Below are positions 23,901 through 36,230 of a stretch of DNA of 64,000 nt, piece after piece (positions within the stretch are counted from its first letter, which is position 1; the number at the start of each line of letters is the position of its first letter). The notes below the pieces were generated by a model. It was not told the origin of the DNA. It did no database searches and worked only from the letters and a program-made list of their open reading frames with translations. The translations under genes and the position numbers were made by a program. The stretch comes from Lumnitzera littorea (taxonomy: Eukaryota; Streptophyta; Magnoliopsida; Myrtales; Combretaceae), in contig JAMXBB010000004.1 in the NCBI GenBank assembly GCA_024138015.1, forward strand, positions 8,689,394 to 8,753,393, given 5' to 3'.

Positions 23901-26420
23901 TGTTCTTCTAATCTATATAGTGAAGGGGTAGATGGAGTTTTGGAAAGGTTCCTAATGGTTCTAGTTAAAGATGGCAATCTATTGGTGCTAGTTAAGGATG
24001 AATATCTACTTAAAAGAGGAGATGATGATCTACAAAGTGTAAGCATAGTTTTTTTTTTTTTTTTTTTCCCCTCTTTATTGAATTTGAGAAGCACCAATTG
24101 GACTAAATGTTTTAGAAGGTTCCTTTATTACACAACTTGCTGTCAATCAAATTTAGAGGACCCATTTCTTTTATGGAATTGTCTGTAATTATTCAAACTC
24201 TCTTCGATAAACTCAGTTACACTAAAGATGTTCCCCCACTTTAGATTGTAATATTTGCCTGTTGTAAATAATCATAGTGTGATAAGCCAAATATTTGGTT
24301 TAGGGATAGGTCTTATCCATCTTCAAGGATTTAATCTTTAACGTTAACAAATTCCATTGTCTCCTATCTTTTAGTATCATCGTAATTTGGGTAGCTCTGA
24401 GACCATGGGCTAAAGTTTGATATAATCCCTTTTCAGTAGAAAATGTTAGCCTTCATCCATGAGATCGGGGCTCACAAATATAATTGTTGTCTAAAAGTCC
24501 TTTAATCTTTAATCTAACATAGCCACTAGTACTGGATTATGCGTTGGTAGTTGAAAAATCCTATCCAAAACAATCCTATAGGTATATATATATATGGTCC
24601 GATATATGCTATCTATTGGATTCCATGCCAAGATTTAACTATGTTAATTGTAAGTTATAGAGATATGGAACTGCCAATTCTTAGGCCCCTAAATAGAAGA
24701 ACCAAGACCACTTACCCAAGGTCATTTCCCGATTGGTCCTTGAACTCATCAGTTCTTCATCTTAGACTCACAAATTAGCTTAAATTGACCCCTTTTTTTT
24801 TCTTTTTTAAATTAAAAAGAAAAAAAGATATTGTGTTTACTTTAAAAGAGAAAAAAAAAAAAGTAACTTTGAATCTAAAAAACATATAGTTTTCAACCAA
24901 CTATGTAGAGAACATGAAAAGGATTTGCATTTATTGAGTTGTAAGATTAGTAATATGAGACAAAAGTCTTGAAAGCATTTCAAAAGATAAAACTTACAAA
25001 TGAGCTGTGAAAGTCTATATATACTAAATCAAATATAATTCAAAAGTATATTTATTTTTTTATATTATTGACAACAAAATGTTAAATGCTATGAATGGAA
25101 AAGAATTTTTTTGAATTCATACAAAAGTAGTTGAAACTTTTACTATTTTCTAATTGTATGTTTTATTTTATTTTTTTTTAAATGACCAATATTTCCTCTT
25201 ATAAATCTCCATGCATGGAGAATACAAGAACCCGATAGTTTGTTCAAGAAGTGAGAATGCGTTTACAATCATTAGAGAATAAATCACAAATGATACTTAA
25301 TAATCGATCATGCATCTGCAATCAAACTCAACTAATAACCCAGAAGTCCAAGTTTCAACTACTCTCCTCGAAGTTTCTTCATCCAAAATTAGGTTGAACC
25401 GTTGAAGATAGGATGATCACTTTTGAGACTCCAAAGTTGATTCCTAAGTGCTACCTAATACCTTTGTATGTATGACTTTAATAATTGCATTTATATTCGG
25501 AATCAAGTGTAGCCAGATAATGTTGCTTAGCTTTTTGTATGGTTAAGTTTTTATAAATAGCGCCCTTTTTGTGCCGGCATAGCTTTAACTAATTTTCTCT
25601 TTATTTTTCCTTTTCAGAAAGAATGTCAACGTATTAGTTTGATGAGTCCTCAATCATAAAGTGGCAGCTGTCGCAGTAACGACAGGCTAGAATAATTAGG
25701 CCGGCATGACACGACTCCCCGTGATGAGTAGTGAATCAGAAAGGATAAAAATACAATACATCAAGAATTTTATCCAAAATACATAAACGTATCACATTAT
25801 TATTAGTTGTCGTGCACCACCTGCCACTGGCTTATCACATTTGATGAGTCGTTTTTTCTTAATAATGCCTTGAACATAGATTGGTCAAACAAGGTGAATT
25901 CGTAATTGACATTCAAAATTCGAATTATATTATAGTACATAGGAAATTTTGTTGTGGTTTCCGAAACTTGCAATTCTCCACTACATTTGGATACAATGCT
26001 TATACGTTGTAGTTATGTACTCAAACAATGGGGGAAAAAAACATCATTTAAGATGCTGTTCCGTCCCCAAATAAATAGTATTAGTTAGCATTGGAGTTCG
26101 TGAAAAATTATGTCAATTCTTTAGTAGTCAAATTTAGCTTTTACTTATGAATTTAGTTGAATCTTTTGAGTCATAGGCGGAAAATATTAAAATGCTATGT
26201 TATACAGAAACTCCATCAAACACGTAAATGTCAAATTTCTTTAGCTTTCTTTGTAGTACTCTATATTGAGTAAAGTTTTATATGAATTATCGGTACTAAT
26301 TTATAAGATTATGATAGTAAATATTTTATCAACACTAATTAAAAACTTTTAAACGAAAGATTCATTATATTTATTAATTTATTTATTCATTATTTTGGTC
26401 TATGGCATTATTAATGGTAT
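20995..26420. other. Gene-free stretch with weak LTR-like and unidentified parts
   Basis: An ATT microsatellite near 21898-21927 and T-runs at 24050 and 24790. Open frames of 60-82 codons show no family motif. Between 22.2 and 23.4 kb, Ser/Ile-rich text hints at a decayed coding repeat but matched nothing with confidence. A GC-richer island with a hairpin lies at 25620-25740. Confidence 0.3.
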
Positions 26421-26423
26421 TTA

Positions 26424-27433
26424 GGTAATGTTCACTTCATTGAATAGAATGAAGTGGGAATGTAATTGCTATTTATAGAGAATGTAATAAGATCGGACTA
26501 CTTATTACTTTGTCAGATTACTTCGTATGGTTTACAAAATTGCTGAATGGATAAGATTGGAATAGCCCCTTATCAATAGACAAACTTCTATAAGGAAAAA
26601 AAATATTGCAACTTTCTATCACATGCAAGGATGTGATCTGTTTCCTTAAGAAGTACCTAACCTAAGTATGCACCATGGAGCGATCGTGTGAGAGAAGAGG
26701 AGACATCGAGATAGAACCGAACCCTAACCTTAGTTCGAACAAGGAGAACCCTAACCCCAATTCAAACAAATAGAACACTAACCTCAATTTAAGAACAAAT
26801 AGATATCCCTTCCTCAAAACAAAACCTAACCCCAATTTGAAATAGTAGTCTAATCTCCAGTTTTAGATTCTTAATTGGAAACCTTAACCTAATTTCATGT
26901 AGAAGACAAATAATGACATTGAAAAGCCTAACCTTAATTTTGCATCGAAAGATCTCTAATGCAAGGCTTTTTGGCCATGGTTATGTTTGATTTTGAGTGG
27001 TGGTTGTAGTCGCAAAGCCATTAGCAGAGGAAGATGCAAGGAAAGAGAGAGAGAGAGAGTGTGTGTGTGTGTATGGTAAGAGAAAGATGATGAATGGTCA
27101 ATAGATTTGAAACAAAAGGTAAACGGAGATGACGATGGAGAGAGAAAGTGAAAGAAGTGACGATGGAGATGGTTATGAAGAAAGATGATAGATAGAGAGA
27201 AGGGTTAACTGGTAGCTATGTTTTGATTTTTTGATTGAAGGGGCAAATCATTTCATTTATGAGGTAAATAGATAAGGATTTGGGATTTGTTATGTCATCT
27301 CATGAATAGCAATTCAACCATTTTGAAGAATCATAATTCAATGGAATGGAAATTACATGAGACAAAAAGACAAGTGAACAAGGTAACAAGAAATAAGAGG
27401 AAAATGGCAATTCCATTCCTCTCAAGTGAACAT
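26424..27433. mobile_element. Candidate Tourist/Harbinger-like non-autonomous element, about 1 kb
   Basis: The left end (GGTAATGTTCACTT at 26424) is an inverted match to the right end (AAGTGAACATGCC up to 27433). TAATGG / CCATTA flanks and TTCATT...GAATGAAG / TCCATTCC words lie inside. The interior has repeats of AACCCTAACCYYAATT (26710-26940), a GA/GT microsatellite at 27043-27072 and GATGGAGAGAGAAAGTGAAAG-type purine tracts. No transposase frame seen. Confidence 0.4.
27043..27072. repeat. (GA)n(GT)n compound microsatellite
   Basis: About eight GA units run directly into seven GT units, followed by ATGGTAAG. Confidence 0.9.
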
Positions 27434-28055
27434 GCCATTAGAGAGCCAATCCCCTAACCAATAGGTGGATGATTTGATAATTATTTAAGCTAATTTAGAG
27501 AAAAAGGTTTGATGAGGGTAGTGAGTGTTATTGAGGCATGACTCTTAACACGTTTCCAAGAGGATTTATAGGATAAGGGTGATAGTAATGAATTAAATCA
27601 TACACCGAAAAAGATGGAAAGAAATAAACCCAATTTTAAGGTTTCACAATGAAAATGCTGCATATTTAATGCTAAGGGGTTATGATACCTATGATGAATC
27701 AAGTCTCACATGAATTATATGAGAGAATCGATAGTGCTTTATAAAGTTATGATGATAAATATTCTATCAACACTAATTAGAAAATGGTTGAAAAGGCCCA
27801 TTAATGTTTATTAATGTGGTTCACTACTTTTGACCTAAGGCGCAATATCCTTTCTTCTCTCTCAATATTATAAATGTTGCTTCATATGTTTTTCTAGATT
27901 CTATTCTAGTTGCAGCGATCTAAACATTTTATGCTTTCATTGTTAAAGTAATAGGTTTTCAAATTCAAGTTTCTAATGTTTCACCCCATAAATACCCATG
28001 AAAATATCTTAAAATAAAAGGTAAAATAGGTAGTTTTCTTTCTTTTGTTTTTACG

Positions 28056-28440
28056 TCATGTTTGGTATGTAAGAATGGTTTGAAATGGAATAAAAAGTGG
28101 AATGACAAATCCTTCCCTGTATTTAGAAATGTCCGTAGAATGAAATTAAATGCATATATAGTATTAGTTGTAAAAAATGCTCTTAACTATTGAATATTAT
28201 AATTAAATTGAAGGTTAAATAAATAGTTTTATTAATAATAATAAATACGGGAAGAGTAGAATTGTGATTCCACCTTCTTAAAAGTGGAATTGGAGAAGGC
28301 GGAATTGAATTCCTCCTTAAAGCTAGAATTGTTAATTTCATTAAATCATGATTTCGACTTCTAAATACGCTTCCAAATATGGGAAAAAAGAGATGGAATA
28401 TAGAATCCCAAGTCCATTTCGATCCATTCCCGTATCCATC
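28056..28440. repeat. Tourist-like MITE, copy 2
   Basis: Starts GTCATGTTTGGTATGTAAGAA and has AATGGAATAAAAAGTGGAAT, then CTAAATACGCTTCCAAATATG and GAGATGGAATATAGAATCCC near the far side. Aligns with copy 1 at 14704-15000. CATGTTTGG at one end and CCAAATATG at the other form a weak inverted pair. Edges are approximate. Confidence 0.45.
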
Positions 28441-28528
28441 CCCTTATAGAATTGGTGTTCTTGTTAATTTCGTTACATAGGTCTAAAACCACCATTAAGC
28501 GAGATTTTACTCTTTCGGTTGGTGGATT

Positions 28529-28540
28529 GTTCTGATACCA
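28529..28540 (-). other. tRNA-iMet-type primer-binding site (minus strand)
   Basis: The minus strand reads TGGTATCAGAAC, matching the 3' end complement of initiator methionine tRNA used by many plant LTR elements. It lies about 33 bp from the start of the LTR-like block at 28574, farther than usual. Confidence 0.4.
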
Positions 28541-28573
28541 CCTAAAAAATATCATATCCCAATATATAAAGGA

Positions 28574-30346
28574 TGTTACATCACATATCAAACTTGCTTA
28601 CATTATTCATAGACTTACAATAATTCATTAATCATAAAGCATACTTCCTTTTGAGTTTAGTCGTGTTTTTGGAGTAAGCTTTGTACAATATTTATAAGCC
28701 AAAAAGGCCCAAAGTACAAGTTTATTTTTTCCTTTCATTTCATAACTATTGCACTTTAATAGAACTAAACATTATTGTTCATAAACTTTTTCAAAATAGT
28801 CGACTCTTCTAACGTACTCAAAAATCTTTTCCCCCATAAGCTTAAGCCTGCTATAGTCTTCTAACTTGAGGATAAAACAAACAAAAAATGACATTAGGTT
28901 AATCTACTAAACACTATATAAACCCCGGAGTACTATCTCTTACTCATTTGCCACTAATGTTAAAGAAACCTTATAAATACTTTCTTAGCTTAAGCTTTTG
29001 ATTAAGGGTGAAGAAATAAGCTCTTAGACATTTAGGTGATTCATCCTTCCTATCTTTTCAATCAACCTCCTTATTCTTAAGTTTAATAGTGTAATGTCTT
29101 AGAACCTAGGTGACTACAGCCTGCTACATATTCCTATAATCTATTGACACGTTAAACATCTAGATTCAACCTGTTAACATCTTCACATAAATAACAAATC
29201 ACTAAACATGTAGTATCTCTACAAAATAACATGGATGTTTATAACATCCTCAATCCACAAATAACATAGAATGATCTACTTCTCACTTTATTTTATTTAA
29301 AGAAAGTAGAACTCAAACTTAGTTCAATAATATTTGTTTCAAGAAACATAAATACAACTTAAGTCTCAACTTCTTCAAATTGAACTAACAACATAAGACT
29401 AACTCTGGTAAGAGAAGTCTTAGGTAATTTCTCAGGACCCAAGTAACAAAATGAAAATAAAACATTGTTTGACAACTTTTAACAACCAAACTCATAACCT
29501 TACATAAACTACACCATTCCATTTCTATCATCAAAATAGTAATCATAGTAGTCTGTAGCATTGCCACAATAATCATACTCATTATAAAAGTCTTCGTAGT
29601 CCTCATAACCTATTCCTGTATCTAAAATAAGAATCACTAAGAGGAGTGAGCAAAGCCTAATACAAGGTAAACAAAACACTTGCGTGTGTATCATACAATG
29701 AATGTATAGTCACACACATACATACATACATGAACACGGACATACTCACACACACATACATATGCACGCGCGCGCATGCACACACACACCCATACATATG
29801 CACATGCACACACATACGCACGCACATACACAAATGAATTCTTATTGAAATTTGATTCATGAAAAGCGAATATTTGTTAAAATCTGATCAAGAACTCAAA
29901 AAGAAAATGATCTAACAAACTTACCTTGAATCCTCTTACCTTAAACTCACTTGCAACACTAAAGATCTGTTGTAAGGCCTTTTCAAATTCGTTTTTCTTG
30001 TCACCTTAGCCAAAATAACAAATTTAAAGGAATTTGATTGAAATTCTTTATTAAAAAGGTACTTTCAATACTTACCTTGGTTCCTACTAGCTTGATTTGA
30101 TCAAAACTTATTGTAATCTTCTCCTTTTTTCGCACAAAACCCTAGGTTAAAGTGTTGCGCATGTAGAGAAAGAGTGAAAAAGGGTTTTAGAAAGTGACAT
30201 ATGGCTTTATATACTTAGGGTTTGTAGACAAATTCTATGCCTAAACTGCCTTCGCAAGATATTGAAAATTCTAACCATGTCCTTAGTGTAATAACACCAT
30301 TTATTTGTTTTCTTTTATTATTTTTGCTTTTTATTTAGGTCTTACA
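28574..30346 (-). repeat. Candidate minus-strand LTR with primer site and TATA box
   Basis: Plus-strand text begins TGTTACATCAC and ends ATTTAGGTCTTACA, the same ACTTACA/CTTACA ending style as the long LTRs at 44.5 and 51.9 kb. The minus strand has a GTATATAAAG TATA box near 30208. Contains a CA/TACA microsatellite (29710-29830). The Tyr/Asp-rich minus reading at 29525-29610 (GYEDYEDFYNEYDY) is low complexity and probably not a gene. The matching second LTR and target duplication were not found. Confidence 0.4.
29710..29832. repeat. (CA)n/(TACA)n microsatellite
   Basis: Interrupted CACACA, CATACATA and CGCGCGCA units over about 120 bp. The Cys/Val/Met-rich open frame on the minus strand here is an artefact of the repeat. 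Confidence 0.9.
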
Positions 30347-33300
30347 AGTAGAATTCTAATCTCAATTGCTTTATCTTTTTAGAGATCCAAATGAAGATTT
30401 GTGACAAACAATTAATGAAAAAGTGAGTCATTATTGAATTCTCTTCATTGTCTCTTTTCTTTCCATGGAGATTAATCAATCTCTAATCCTAAGCAAAAGT
30501 TTAAGGAGATAAGCTTAGAGTTCTCTTATGTATTTCGGTTTTGTGAGAATTTAGGGTAAAATATTCAACAATTGATTCTTTTCCTTCTTCATACCTTAAA
30601 ACCTTATCCATAGAAACTTTTAAGAATTGATTAATTTTAGTTTCACTAAATCTAAGAGTTGATTTGTGATTTGAATAAGAAGATTTATTTCAAATTTTAA
30701 TTTTTATGAATAAAGGATTAGTTTTATTTCAAGAATAAGTGTTTGAGACACTTAGAAATTGCTTAAAACCAATCTAGATTGAAACAATAAGAGAAAGATT
30801 ACAAAAGTGTGAAAATTTACATCCTTAAGAAAGGAAGGAGCCAAACTTTACAAAGGTTGCAATGACCTACCTCTATGACCGAGTACGTGTAATCGGCTAG
30901 ACCTTCTCTAGTGGTCAACCGTCCTCAATCACCATACTAGTTTTTCTTAATCTAAGTGACTTGATTGATTTCTTCTATTCTCATGTTAAGATATTTGGAG
31001 AATTTAGTGAAATTCAATAGGTTGAGATAAAAAGTATGAAAAATAGAGGTAATTGTAAAATTAAGATTGTTAATTGGCAAGTGAATTTGCGTTTGACTTT
31101 AATTGTTGGCTATATGTGCTAAATAATTTTGATTATTGTTAGGTAATTTAACTAAACGAGAGGTACATAATTGTTGTTGTGCTTGTTACAATAGTGAGAA
31201 ATTGATTAATTATTTGGCTTAAACAATTGTAGATGTTTGTATTAAACAAGTATACATTGAGCTATGTGTTTGAAGGTGGATATAGCTAGGCACTATGTTT
31301 GCTATAGTGACTTGTAGCTCATCGATATAAGGATATTATTTTTGATATAGTGAGATGATGTTACTATGGAAGTGCTAGCTAGTGGAGACCATTATGATTA
31401 AGTTGGACACTGCTATTTGAATGTAGGCAATTAACTCAGCATGAGAAGATCTAGGAGGGTGCTAGGCTACTGTCCAAATTACAAGGATAATATTATTTGT
31501 GATTTGGGTCATTATTTATTATTGCCATGACAAGTACTATGCTGTGGTCCAGGGCTATGTGACTTGTTGTTAGTTAAAAGTTAAAACTAATATGTGGTTT
31601 AGAAACCTCTATTGGAGCTACGGTCCGGTGTTTTATTTTGTTTGAAAGTGAAATCTGCATTATTCCCAATTGTGATTATCAAAATTGTGTTGACGTGGCA
31701 AGATTAATTATCATGAGATAATTAAATCGATGTGTGTTGTATTTAGTATTTATATGCTCGAATATTGCATAGTAGTTTGTCGTGGGTTTTATGACTCACC
31801 TAGTAGGGACTTTCCCCCCCCACTCCCCCCCACCCCCCCCACCCCGCCCTAAATTTCGTGTTATGACCCTGTTAAGCATGAGTATGAAATATAATGAAGA
31901 TGATCATGTGATCAATCTCACGGGTGTTAGAATGGTTTGATTTGATATTTTGGTTTGAAATAAATATGACCAGATCCATTGTTGTTTTTCGAGTTAAGGA
32001 ATATATTTTTGGTTTATTTATTGATCAGAGTATTTTAGATCTTTTGGAATAACTGAACTTAGTAATTCAGAGATTTTCGTGCCTAGAGTTTATGAATTTT
32101 ATGAAATATCTGTGAAGTTTGAGCTTTTGCATATATGTACTAAGGTATAAATACGTAGGGATCAGTCGCATTACATACGTATTTATCACGGATCTGTATT
32201 CGCCTAGATGCTTATTATATTATAGCTAAAAGGTAGAATTCTCATTGTTACACGTACAAGATTGATCTACGGCATGAACATTTACAAAGAAATTAGTGTA
32301 TAAAACAAGGTAAAGTTGATCGACCAAGCACGGGATCGAATGTTTATCTAGATTTCTAGGAGAAAAAACCCTCTCCAAATTTATTTTTAAGTCGTGACTG
32401 ATCATGTCAAAGTTGAATTTTCCTTAAATGTTTAGAAGTATTAGGTTTTTCTTTCCTATTTCTGATACTTCCTCTCTTTCTGTTCCATATAAAATTATGG
32501 TCCCCAATGAATTAATGGTCATGAAGATTTCTATTTTTGCTTCTTCTTTTTTTCCTCTTTTGATTTTTTTGTACTCATCAAAGCCCGTTATGATCAAGTG
32601 ATATAAATATTGGTTTTTTAATAAGATAAATTAGATTCGAATCCTTATTCGGCTAAGGTTATAATATGTAATATTAAAAAAATAAAATAAAAAAGAGAGA
32701 GATTTTTATATTTGCTGATAGGCATGTATATATGCTTTAGTAAATGAGAATTCCATGCTATAATGTATAATAGATACTCCTATATACTATATGTAGGGAA
32801 ATATACAGAATATGAATGAGTTTAGCGGAAGATAGTCATAATTTTCTTATAATAACACCTTCCTATAAAAAAAATGAAGATATCTTAAAAATATTCCTTA
32901 GTAGCAAAAAGATTAGAAAAATTAGACTTACATCTATTATAATTATATTTTACCATATTCATATTTTTTTGTATACATTGTGGATATATATTAGTCTAAT
33001 ATCAGGCTAATGCAAATAAAGATCGGTGTGAATGACACACAAAGATTAATTGGGTTAAATATAATGCGTTTTTCAAAGTTTAGGTAGGCCAAATCATTCT
33101 ACAAAAGAAGTTTGCTTCGAGAATTCCCAATTAAGAGGGCCCCAAATTCTAAATTTTTGCAATGACTACTCTATCGTCAAATTTCCTTATCAAAAGTAAT
33201 GAATAATTAAGTTAATAAACACTAATAAGCTTATTTTAATAATTTAATCAGAAAGTTACAACCTTACATTGATAAGTTATTTACTATTATATTTTTGTAA

Positions 33301-34860
33301 ACTAGTATTATAATCTTTTACAATTCATGTAGCACATTAAACAATGAGTTATTATAATTTTTCTTTTCTCCCCTAAACATATGATGTCCTCATTGGAAGA
33401 CTTTACAATTAAGTTCAAGCTAATTATATGATACTTAGATATCATTTTTAATGTTCCAAGTAAAAAACAATGAATAACCAAGCCAACTGTCGCTAATGAA
33501 CCTATTTCAACTACTTGATCTAAAAGTTATAATATTATTTTAATAAAGTATTTATAACTATAATCTTATAAATTAGTACTACAGTCTCTTACAATTTACA
33601 ATTCATATAGAATACTTAAACCATCATTTACTTTTTTCTCCATCCTCTTCGAGTACAATAAGCCCTCTTTCTTCACCAAGTGTACATTGAGCATCATTGG
33701 TATCGCTACTTCCAGGCTCATCTTGCCATTCTTGTTAGGAAGTGCTACCCACCAACATCTCTTCATTTGCGGCATCGCTTTCTTTTCGGTTTCACTATGC
33801 ACTGTCGATGTTTTATTTTTTGTATTGTTTTTATTTTCATTAGTGTAGTTAGCTACCTACCTCTCTATGTGGGCTTTCCCTCGAACACAGTACTGGATTT
33901 TCATTTTCTAGTAAAACTTTTTACTTTCAAGGGCGAAAGACAAATTTTTGTTGTAAAAGATGTGTTCCTTATGAATCGGACCTGTTATCCCAATGTCTTT
34001 GGTTTGTCATTCCAATCCAGTATATTGTGTACTTTCTTTTTGCAAGTCTATTAATGAATGAATTTTTCTTTTTCTAACCAAACGAAAAAAAATTTGAGCT
34101 AAATTTTTTTAACCACAAATCAGACCCGATAACTTTATGTCAATCACGCGTTATTTAGAAATTACCACAGAATACAAATAGCTAATGTTTGAAGTTTATG
34201 TTCGTATAGCACTAATTATTTATTAATTGTACTTAACTATTTTTTTTTTTCTCTTTTAGCCAACTATATTATATATTATAACTTAAGGAACGGAAGATTT
34301 GAAGTTGATCCCATCTCGTTAAAAAACTAATATTTACATCATTAAGTTATAGTTTTTAACTACTTAACCATATTGAATAACTCGGATTGTATGTGTCATG
34401 TTTTTCCGATTTTAGCTCATAATTTTCATATCAAACACGATATTATCAACAGATGTATTAGCATTGTCTATCGTATCATCTTGTATTTCGAAGTATTCTA
34501 CGTGTCTACGTATACTGAGATCTTAATATTAAACTTTATCGTGTACGACATGTCAAAATATATAGACAATAGAAAAAGATAAATATTTTCCAAAGAAATC
34601 GAAATATGGACATTATTATGAGGAAAGACGTGATTGGATTCATCGAACTGAACTAGGAAAGCAACTTTTAGAAATTTTAGCAACTCCCGCAAACCAATCA
34701 ACGGCTTTTTCTTCCTCCTTTTGTCATCACCGTAATTATCATTTTTCTCCCCTTTGGCACCAAACGCTTTCGTTTTTCTTAATGTTTTTTACTTTTTCCT
34801 AAAGGCTTTTGTTTTCTCACGAAGAAGTGATGCTAAAAGCATTTAATTACTTAATGGCGG
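30347..34860. other. Gene-free intergenic DNA
   Basis: The part at 31.2-31.9 kb has an LTR-like flavour (GGGTTTTATGACTCACCTAGTAGGGAC before a C-rich tract) but no partner. Around 33.6-34.1 kb a 124-codon frame on the plus strand ends near TTAATGAATGAATTTTTC and an A-run; it is hydrophobic, low in motif content and likely chance or a decayed LINE tail. Nothing firm. Confidence 0.3.
31814..31848. repeat. Poly-C tract
   Basis: 35 bases that are nearly all C, broken by single A, AT or G. Such a run is exceptional in this AT-rich window and is prone to sequencing error. Confidence 0.9.
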
Positions 34861-34892
34861 GGCAAGCATTGTCAATGTCACTAGTTACAATA

Positions 34893-34900
34893 TTTATATA
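34893..34900 (+). promoter_or_regulatory. Putative TATA box of the MIR167 primary transcript
   Basis: TTTATATA followed by CACAAACAAACACAC, about 135 bp before the foldback. Plant MIR genes are RNA polymerase II units with TATA boxes, and a start near 34.92-34.93 kb would suit. Position only; inferred. Confidence 0.4.
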
Positions 34901-35027
34901 CACAAACAAACACACTACGAAGAAAAAGCACCTTAGAATATTCACAAGAGGAACAATATGGAGCCTTAAGAAAGGAAGAGGGAGGCGGAATGATTAGCCG
35001 GGCCTTGGTGGCGAAGGATTTCCATCT

Positions 35028-35136
35028 CATGCACCACCATTAGTTGAAGCTGCCAGCATGATCTAAAGTTTTTCTTCTTTTCAAGAGGGAGAATCATGTA
35101 GATCATGTGGCAGTTTCACCTGTTGATGGAAGCATG
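35028..35136 (+). ncRNA. MIR167: miR167 precursor (MIR167 gene)
   Basis: The 21-nt mature miR167 lies at 35045-35065 (begins TGAAGCTGCCAGC and ends GATCTA), identical to the deeply conserved plant sequence as I know it. The 3' arm at 35100-35120 (begins AGATCATGTGGCAG and ends TTTCACC) pairs with it, leaving two-base 3' overhangs and only a few mismatches, as expected for a DCL1 product. The loop is 34 bases. The stem extends below the duplex by pairing CCAT (35037-35040) with GATGG (35125-35129) and CATGC (35028-35032) with GCATG (35132-35136). miR167 guides cleavage of ARF6 and ARF8 mRNAs and so sets auxin response in flower and root development. No protein gene overlaps it. The paralogue letter cannot be assigned. 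Confidence 0.95.
35045..35065 (+). ncRNA. Mature miR167 (5p)
   Basis: 21 bases starting with T, as favoured by ARGONAUTE1. Matches the consensus of the family, ending in A like miR167a/b. The star strand is 35100-35120. Confidence 0.95.
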
Positions 35137-36230
35137 GCCAAAATCAGCACTCACAATAAAAGAACATGACCTCTTCTTCACATAAGGTATTCTTGATTAC
35201 ATGTCCCTACTGTCCGTGAAAATTCACATAAAATGTTTAAATGTATAACAACTTGTTCAAAATTATGTAGAATATTGGAAGTTTTTCCTATTTACTACAT
35301 CTCAGTTGCTTGAGTATTCACTGGCTTTTAGGTATAGATTCTTCTTCCTAGATTGTACTATCATTTGTTAGCTATTCACATGAACCATTTAAAATAATTG
35401 GGTATGGTTGTACATGCTAAGTTTCATTGGTGTGGAAATTATCCTATTCTCTACACTCCCAATACCTTTCCCAATTCAATTCAAAGGACTGTGGAGGAGG
35501 TGATGGATTTCTATCCATTGATTAAGATTCTTTTTTCCCAACTATGGGGGGAGGGTTTTATAACACTGTTCCATTTTCTTGGAAGAAAAATATTTCCGCC
35601 AGCCATATTGTGTGTATTAATTACCTAATGAATCTTTTTTCATTAAATTGAGGTCGATCCATAGAACTATAAGATAATGTTGTTGAGAAAACTGGGCCAA
35701 AGTGAACTCGCATACTCTCTTATATACCAAAATGTCATCGTCCTATACTGAGGCTTATAACTCAATTAAGATGAACGTCGTCTTCTCGTTAAGATAGTAC
35801 ATCCCTCTTCCATCATAATTAAAAAGAAAAAAGAAAAAAAAAAGATATATTTAAAAAGGAAGATCGTCTTCCTTCTTAACCTTACATTAGGGTTTTCCAC
35901 ATAACTCGATTGTGTACATCTTTTATTCCCATCCCATATCTCATTTTCTTAGGCATGTTTGCAGTTATTTAGCATGCTTTTAGTTTAGCACGGATTAAAA
36001 GGTATCTCGACAAGCTAAAATCCCCATTTTGCATTGGAATATGGAGACCAACGGATCACCCAATTAAGAGAATGCATTTAACAACTATATCAAACATTTA
36101 GTGGGGGTTATTCTTTTTCCATGTTTCAATCTTTAAGGACCTCTAAGAAAAGGGGCATACGAGCTATGGCATGCATCACCAAGTTATTGTGATGGTTACT
36201 TTAAGCTTTACAAAACATTAGAACCTAGTT
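35137..36230. other. Gene-free DNA downstream of MIR167
   Basis: Probably contains the 3' part of the primary transcript. A 76-codon frame at 35398-35628 has no family motif. Nothing else recognised. Confidence 0.4.

Noticed and set aside
25638..25740. Hammerhead ribozyme or C/D snoRNA, because of TGATGAGTCC and TGATGAG
   Set aside because: The GAAA core and closing stems of a hammerhead are absent, and no D box with paired ends accompanies the C-box-like TGATGA.
29509..29694. Minus-strand Tyr/Asp-rich peptide (GYEDYEDFYNEYDY) that could be a small gene
   Set aside because: It sits within an LTR-like block beside a CA microsatellite, is compositionally biased, and no start context or conserved partner is visible.
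32575..32660. tRNA gene or SINE, because of AGATTCGAATCC
   Set aside because: Only a B-box-like word is present; no acceptor or D stem pairs, so it was not called.
33680..34054. 124-codon plus-strand open frame with hydrophobic stretches
   Set aside because: No recognisable domain, overlaps another chance frame on the minus strand, and has no intron or promoter signals. A decayed LINE end is possible but unsupported.
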